Assembly (NCBI GenBank): GCA_934436245.1
Contig: CAKSAM010000055.1
Coordinates: forward strand, 1 to 10,615
From: an uncultured Acetatifactor sp.
GTDB lineage: Bacteria; Bacillota; Clostridia; Lachnospirales; Lachnospiraceae
DNA length: 10,615 bases
Direction of reading: 5' to 3'
Shown here piece by piece: positions 7,372 to 10,615 of the stretch (positions within the stretch are counted from its first letter, which is position 1; the number at the start of each line of letters is the position of its first letter). The notes under the pieces were generated by a model. It saw only the letters and a list, made by a program, of their open reading frames with translations. It did no database searches and was not told the origin of the DNA. The position numbers and the translations under genes are program-made.

Positions 7372-8542
7372 GATAAAATTCCATTATTTTTATCAGATAG
7401 TCCTTGTACACCGCCTTTGCAACAGTGCTGCCATACAAAACAGGAACACTGCCGATTTCAACACCATTCAACAGATATACCGCCCGGCCCGCTTCCATGT
7501 CTTTTTGTATGGGTGCTTCTGCTTTTTCCGGTAATTCCAGCTTTTTCTCAACTCCATCCAGCGAGTTGCCTTCTGTATCCAGATAGCGGAATTCTCCCTG
7601 ATATTTTACAGGCACGGTATCCTCCACGCCTCCTTCTACTCGTAAATCCATCAGTGGATCTGCATTTTCATCCAGATACAGATCACTGACATGAAATCCA
7701 TAGCTAAGCAGTGTCTGTGCATCCTGAAAGCGTGCCTTATAGTCCGGAGCCCCCATAACGACCGCAATCAGATCAATACCGTCTTTGCTTGCCGTTGCCG
7801 ACAGGCAGAATTTCGCCTTGGAGGTTGAACCCGTTTTCAGTCCTGTTGCCCACTGATATTGTTTTAACAATTTATTGGTACTGTTCAGTGTAAATTTAGA
7901 AGTTCCCTGCCTGGTCTCATGCGTAATATCTTCCATCCAGATACCGGTATACTTAAAGATCTCGGGATATTTCAAAGTAAGCTCTCTTGACATCAATGCT
8001 ACATCCATTGCCGTTGTATAATGTCCATCTGAATCCGTCAGTCCGCAGCAGTCTTCAAAATGCGTGTCCGTCATGCCAAGCTCCGCAGCCTTTTCATTCA
8101 TTCTCTGCACAAAAGCTTCTTCACTTCCCGCTATGTACTCTGCCACCGCAACACTGGCATCATTTCCGGAGGCTACCGCAATACATTTGATCATAGTATC
8201 CAGCGTCTGCACCTCATTTTCCGCCAGAAATACCTGCGAGCCTCCCATGGAGCTGGCATATGCACTAACTGTCACCTTATCCTCCGGTGACACCTTTCCC
8301 TTTTCCAGCGCCTCAAATGTCAACAACAATGTCATAATTTTCGTAATACTGGCCGGGCTTCTGTGTTCTCTGGAATTTTGTTCAAAAATCACCTTTCCGG
8401 TGGTACTCTCCATCAGCACGGCGCTGGGCGCCTGTATTGCTGCAGGTGCAGCAGCCACACAATATCCGCTCCCCCAAAAGAGATGTATTCCAAAGGTCAA
8501 AAGTAATATCCACACACAGATCCGCTTTCTGTTTTTCTGCAT
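7364..8542 (-). CDS. D-alanyl-D-alanine carboxypeptidase (peptidase S11, DacF-like)
   Basis: Secreted D,D-carboxypeptidase that trims pentapeptide stems of peptidoglycan and so limits cross-linking. It has 392 aa, close to Bacillus DacF. Residues 1-31 are a signal peptide: a basic NRKR start, a hydrophobic core WILLLTFGIHLFW, then probable cleavage near VAA. The catalytic motifs are SITK (65-68; Ser65, Lys68), SGN (125-127) and KTG (236-238). GLTDSDGHYTTAMDVALMSREL matches the conserved S11 segment. The region after about residue 285 is the beta-rich PBP5-type C-terminal domain, and a mildly hydrophobic tail DYLIKIMEFYLL may associate with the membrane. The ATG at 8542 has GGGAG about 12 bases upstream, slightly far. 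It is distinct from the second S11 gene at 3628-4986, with different spacing and a more canonical SGN motif. Confidence 0.95.
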   Translation of the reverse strand: MQKNRKRICVWILLLTFGIHLFWGSGYCVAAAPAAIQAPSAVLMESTTGKVIFEQNSREHRSPASITKIMTLLLTFEALEKGKVSPEDKVTVSAYASSMGGSQVFLAENEVQTLDTMIKCIAVASGNDASVAVAEYIAGSEEAFVQRMNEKAAELGMTDTHFEDCCGLTDSDGHYTTAMDVALMSRELTLKYPEIFKYTGIWMEDITHETRQGTSKFTLNSTNKLLKQYQWATGLKTGSTSKAKFCLSATASKDGIDLIAVVMGAPDYKARFQDAQTLLSYGFHVSDLYLDENADPLMDLRVEGGVEDTVPVKYQGEFRYLDTEGNSLDGVEKKLELPEKAEAPIQKDMEAGRAVYLLNGVEIGSVPVLYGSTVAKAVYKDYLIKIMEFYLL

Positions 8543-8642
8543 AAAAAAGCCACACTCCCTTATCCTTTCTTCTAAAAGATATGGTCATGTGACTTTGTAT
8601 ATACCTGAAAATCCATCGATATCCTGCGGATTCCGTTCTGTA

Positions 8643-9233
8643 TTAAAGACGGGTCAGCAATTCCTGACAACGCTCCTTCAGTGCCGCTCCTTTACTGCGT
8701 ACATCAACGTGTAACACCTTGATCAACTGTATCGCATAATCCACCGCTACAACAGCCAGAATAATCTGAATCATACGTGTGCCAACCTGAATCTGAACTC
8801 TGTCGATAATATGATACATAGCATCGTGAACAAACTGTACAATTCCGATTGCATAGAAGCCCCAGGCAGCCGTACTTTCCAGACAGATGATTCCACGGTA
8901 GTTAAATGGCTTGTTGTTATAATCCCACCAGAGGGCTCCTAAAAACCGGATCATTCCAATTCCCACCAGATACTCAAATGCCGTAGCCAGGATAGCTCCG
9001 AAAATATAAAGCTTTACGAGTTTTCCACGCAGGGGACTTAAGATCAGATAGCCCAGTACTCCGCCAAAACCATAAATCGGACAAAAGGGTCCTTTTCCAA
9101 ATCCTCTGTTTGTCAGCCTGCGATTACAAAAGGACATGTAAACAGATTCCAATGCCCAACCGAAAACACTGTATAATACAAACGCTGCCAGTAAATGATA
9201 TACATCCGTTCCCAGTATTTGATAATTCCACAT
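8643..9233 (-). CDS. CmpB-type putative ABC-transporter-associated membrane protein (PF06541-like)
   Basis: Multi-pass membrane protein of 196 aa resembling the family named 'putative ABC transporter type IV / CmpB'; its biochemical role is not established. Conserved blocks are YSVFGWALES (21-30), NRGFGKGPFCPIYGFGG (42-58), FEYLVG (86-91), WWDYNNKPFNYRG (102-114) and ICLESTAAWG (116-125). Hydrophobic helices lie near 12-30, 52-68, 75-98, 118-135 and 153-173. A charged tail follows. An in-frame ATG exists at 9293, but that reading overlaps the rpsU stop, runs through the rpsU terminator hairpin and has no ribosome site. ATG 9233 has GAGGG seven bases upstream and the family-typical length. No ABC ATPase gene is adjacent, so the transporter label is weak. 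Confidence 0.85.
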   Translation of the reverse strand: MWNYQILGTDVYHLLAAFVLYSVFGWALESVYMSFCNRRLTNRGFGKGPFCPIYGFGGVLGYLILSPLRGKLVKLYIFGAILATAFEYLVGIGMIRFLGALWWDYNNKPFNYRGIICLESTAAWGFYAIGIVQFVHDAMYHIIDRVQIQVGTRMIQIILAVVAVDYAIQLIKVLHVDVRSKGAALKERCQELLTRL

Positions 9234-9240
9234 TACTTTT

Positions 9241-9245
9241 CCCTC
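9241..9245 (-). promoter_or_regulatory. Ribosome binding site that decides the start of the CmpB-like gene
   Basis: GAGGG on the minus strand with a seven-base spacer to ATG 9233. It lies just past the rpsU terminator stem, so only the downstream ATG has a proper initiation site. Confidence 0.7.
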
Positions 9246-9255
9246 ATAAGTACAA

Positions 9256-9281
9256 AGTCCCCGGAAATCACGCCGGGGACT
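9256..9281 (-). terminator. rpsU transcription terminator
   Basis: A perfect nine-pair GC-rich stem joins AGTCCCCGG (9256-9264 on plus) to CCGGGGACT (9273-9281), with an eight-base loop. On the minus strand it is followed by TTGT, a short U-rich run. It begins 12 bases after the rpsU stop codon. The U tract is weak, so partial readthrough into the CmpB-like gene is likely, since no separate promoter for that gene is seen. Confidence 0.75.
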
Positions 9282-9292
9282 ATTGTTTAACA

Positions 9293-9469
9293 TTAGTTAT
9301 ATTTACGTTTTCTTGCTGCTTCAGACTTCTTCTTACGTTTTACGCTAGGCTTCTCGTAATGCTCTCTCTTACGAATCTCCTGCTGGATACCAGCCTTAGC
9401 GCAGCTTCTCTTGAAACGACGTAAAGCGCTATCTAAAGTCTCGTTCTCTTTTACGATTACGTTTGACAT
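9293..9469 (-). CDS. rpsU: 30S ribosomal protein S21
   Basis: Small basic protein of the 30S ribosomal subunit, 58 aa, translated by hand from the minus strand. It begins [20 protein letters not shown] and continues [20 protein letters not shown]. The tail [18 protein letters not shown] is the Lys/Arg-rich C-terminus typical of Firmicutes S21. Length and sequence are normal for the family, with no sign of damage. The ATG at 9469 has a GGGAGGT ribosome site ten bases upstream. The gene has its own near-consensus promoter (9555-9582), a leader of about 80 bases and its own hairpin terminator, so it looks like a largely monocistronic, highly expressed unit. Confidence 0.98.
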   Translation of the reverse strand: MSNVIVKENETLDSALRRFKRSCAKAGIQQEIRKREHYEKPSVKRKKKSEAARKRKYN

Positions 9470-9554
9470 CTTACACCCGACCTCCCTTCAGTCCCTTCAA
9501 GTAACATGACTGACTGGGTTATTCTAATGCGTAGTTGCTCTACACACATTTGAT
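9470..9554 (-). promoter_or_regulatory. rpsU 5' leader
   Basis: About 80 untranslated bases between the predicted transcript start (near 9548) and the rpsU ATG. It contains the GGGAGGT ribosome site. A possible short stem pairs TCAGTC with GACTGA about 14 bases apart, with its 3' arm next to the ribosome site. The stem is only six pairs, so a regulatory role is unproven. I recognise no known riboswitch. Confidence 0.35.
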
Positions 9555-9582
9555 ATTATAGCATAAAAAATGTATTCGTCAA
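9555..9582 (-). promoter_or_regulatory. Near-consensus sigma-A promoter of rpsU
   Basis: On the minus strand, TTGACG (9577-9582) and a perfect TATAAT (9555-9560) are 16 bases apart. The spacer is A/T rich and an A/T-rich tract lies upstream of the -35, resembling an UP element. This is the best promoter in the window and fits a ribosomal protein gene. Confidence 0.85.
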
Positions 9583-9617
9583 CTACTTTTTTTATTTTTT
9601 ACAATATTATATTCCAC

Positions 9618-9778
9618 GTAGCTCGCACAAGAATAAGAACCGCAGACCCGCGCGTGCTTTCTTTCGCACGATTCGCTTACGGACGCTTAACCGTAACGGT
9701 ACATAAGCGAGGAAAATACCCTCGCTAAGTACCGACGGTTGCTTAGAGTCTGCTTGTCCTTATTCTTATGTGAGCTAC
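9618..9778. repeat. Large imperfect palindrome with a branched secondary structure
   Basis: An outer arm pairs 9618-9640 with 9756-9778. The core GAATAAG (9631-9637) pairs with CTTATTC (9759-9765), and GTAGCTC pairs with GAGCTAC at the rim. After a short bulge, GCAGAC (9642-9647) pairs with GTCTGC (9748-9753). Inside, a small hairpin pairs CGTGC (9653-9657) with GCACG (9666-9670). A longer hairpin pairs 9689-9712 with 9720-9740, capped by GCGAGG / CCTCGC around AAAATAC. The element is more GC-rich than its flanks, contains no open reading frame of note, and fills most of the gap between the symporter stop and the rpsU promoter. No classic U tract follows on either strand. It could be a miniature mobile palindrome, a processed or structured RNA, or a factor-dependent terminator. 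Confidence 0.8.
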
Positions 9779-9793
9779 TGGATCTTCAAAATC

Positions 9794-10615
9794 TTATTTA
9801 AAAAACTTATCGTAGATACCGAACAGGAAAATGAAGATCACGATCAGGGGCAGTCCGTAGGTCAGATAACCGCGCATCCAGTCGTGGACTTTTAATCCCT
9901 TGCCTGTATTTACTTCTGCCTTATAGTTCTCCCATCCCCAGCCGTATCTGGTCACGCAGAACAGCAGGTATACCAGGGATCCTAAGGGAAGGAACAGATT
10001 GCTTACCAGGAAATCTTCAAAATCCAGTACTGCTCCGCCGAAGACAGCAAAACCATCAAAACTCCATACATTATACCCCAGTACGCAGGGCACAGACAAT
10101 GCAATGATCAGGAACAGGTTCACCAGGGAAGATTTCTTACGGCTGGCACCGGTCAGCTCCATGCCACAGCAGATAATATTTTCAAATACCGCCAGTACCG
10201 TAGACAATGCTGCGAATGCCATGAACAGGAAGAATAAGCTCCCCCACAGGCGGCCGTAAGGCATATTGGCAAAAATATTCGGCAAAGTAATAAAGATCAG
10301 GCTGGGACCGGAAGTCTGATCCACCCCATAGGTAAAGCAGGCAGGGAAAATGATCAGTCCTGCAGTAATTGCCACGAAAGTATCCAGTACCACAACTCTG
10401 ACGGACTCTCCCATCAGGGAATGATCCTTGCCGATATAGCTTCCGAAGATCGCCATAGCACCAATACCAAGACTTAAGGTAAAGAACGCCTGGTTCATGG
10501 CACCTACCAGTGTAGATACCACACCGACTTCCTGCATGCGTCCAAAATCAGGTACCAGATAGAACTTCAGACCTTCCTTTGCTCCCGCCATGAAGAAGCT
10601 GTTGATGGCAAGTAC
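9794..10615 (-). CDS. Na+-dependent transporter, NSS/SNF family (C-terminal part; 5' end beyond window)
   Basis: Sodium-coupled importer, probably of an amino acid or related solute, related to LeuT and YhdH-type bacterial NSS proteins. The frame is open to base 10615, so the internal ATG at 10591 is not the start; 273 C-terminal residues are visible. Near the beginning, AGAKEGLKFYLVPDF matches the loop before helix 6. QAFFTLSLGIGAMAIFGSYI is the signature of the unwound helix 6 (LeuT FFTLSLGFGA). FFLFMAFAALSTVLAVFE corresponds to helix 8; its Ser-Thr pair aligns with the Thr354/Ser355 Na2-site residues of LeuT. Four or five further helices follow, ending with GLPLIVIFIFLFGIYDKF. The family is secure; the substrate cannot be read from this part. 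The large palindrome follows its stop codon. Confidence 0.94.
   Translation of the reverse strand, partial: VLAINSFFMAGAKEGLKFYLVPDFGRMQEVGVVSTLVGAMNQAFFTLSLGIGAMAIFGSYIGKDHSLMGESVRVVVLDTFVAITAGLIIFPACFTYGVDQTSGPSLIFITLPNIFANMPYGRLWGSLFFLFMAFAALSTVLAVFENIICCGMELTGASRKKSSLVNLFLIIALSVPCVLGYNVWSFDGFAVFGGAVLDFEDFLVSNLFLPLGSLVYLLFCVTRYGWGWENYKAEVNTGKGLKVHDWMRGYLTYGLPLIVIFIFLFGIYDKFFK

Noticed and set aside
8610..8632. Possible terminator after the CmpB-like gene (AATCC/GGATT stem)
   Set aside because: Only five pairs with a 13-base loop; too weak to call.
8064..8714. Plus-strand open frame (216 codons) spanning the start of the DacF-like gene and the end of the CmpB-like gene
   Set aside because: Antisense to two supported genes, with low-complexity Ser/Ala content and no convincing ribosome site.
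9234..9293. N-terminal 20-codon extension of the CmpB-like protein from ATG 9293
   Set aside because: It reads through the rpsU terminator stem and lacks a ribosome site, whereas ATG 9233 has GAGGG at good spacing.

Overview
The window looks like chromosomal DNA of an anaerobic Clostridia, most likely Lachnospiraceae. The basis is a biotin-dependent Na+-translocating decarboxylase operon with a lipoprotein-type gamma subunit, a scpA-scpB locus flanked by D-Ala-D-Ala carboxypeptidases, an rpsU gene, low-to-mid GC, AT-rich promoters and strong AGGAGG-type ribosome sites. This is inference from gene content, not a species call. Every gene I can support lies on the minus strand, so transcription runs from the right edge to the left edge. 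No tRNA, rRNA, CRISPR array, transposase or prophage gene was seen.

Layout, in order of transcription. From 10615 to 9794 is the C-terminal part of a Na+-dependent NSS (neurotransmitter:sodium symporter) family transporter. A 324-base gene-free stretch (9470-9793) follows. It holds a large imperfect palindrome of about 160 bases (9618-9778) and the near-consensus promoter and leader of rpsU. The rpsU gene (9293-9469) ends at a GC-rich hairpin terminator. Next comes a CmpB-type (PF06541-like) membrane protein, then a secreted D-Ala-D-Ala carboxypeptidase (7364-8542). A probable operon follows: a membrane-anchored metallophosphoesterase, scpA and scpB, and perhaps a second D-Ala-D-Ala carboxypeptidase (3628-4986). 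That block ends at a hairpin at 3480-3516. The left third is a decarboxylase operon: carboxyltransferase (1943-3376), OadG-like gamma subunit (1140-1925), biotin carrier (745-1116) and the OadB-like beta subunit (1-704, cut by the window edge).

How the genes fit together. The decarboxylase subunits would take CO2 from an acyl-CoA (substrate not determinable here), pass it to the biotin carrier, and use its release to pump Na+ out through the beta subunit. A Na+ gradient of that kind could drive Na+ symporters such as the one at the right edge; this link is physiological inference only. The middle block joins chromosome condensation (ScpAB, partners of Smc) with peptidoglycan trimming. Bacillus subtilis likewise keeps scpAB close to dacB.

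The items most worth a second look are the branched palindrome at 9618-9778, the lipoprotein-ectodomain form of OadG, and the divergent active-site motifs and shortened N-terminus of the carboxyltransferase. I found no convincing wholly new system.
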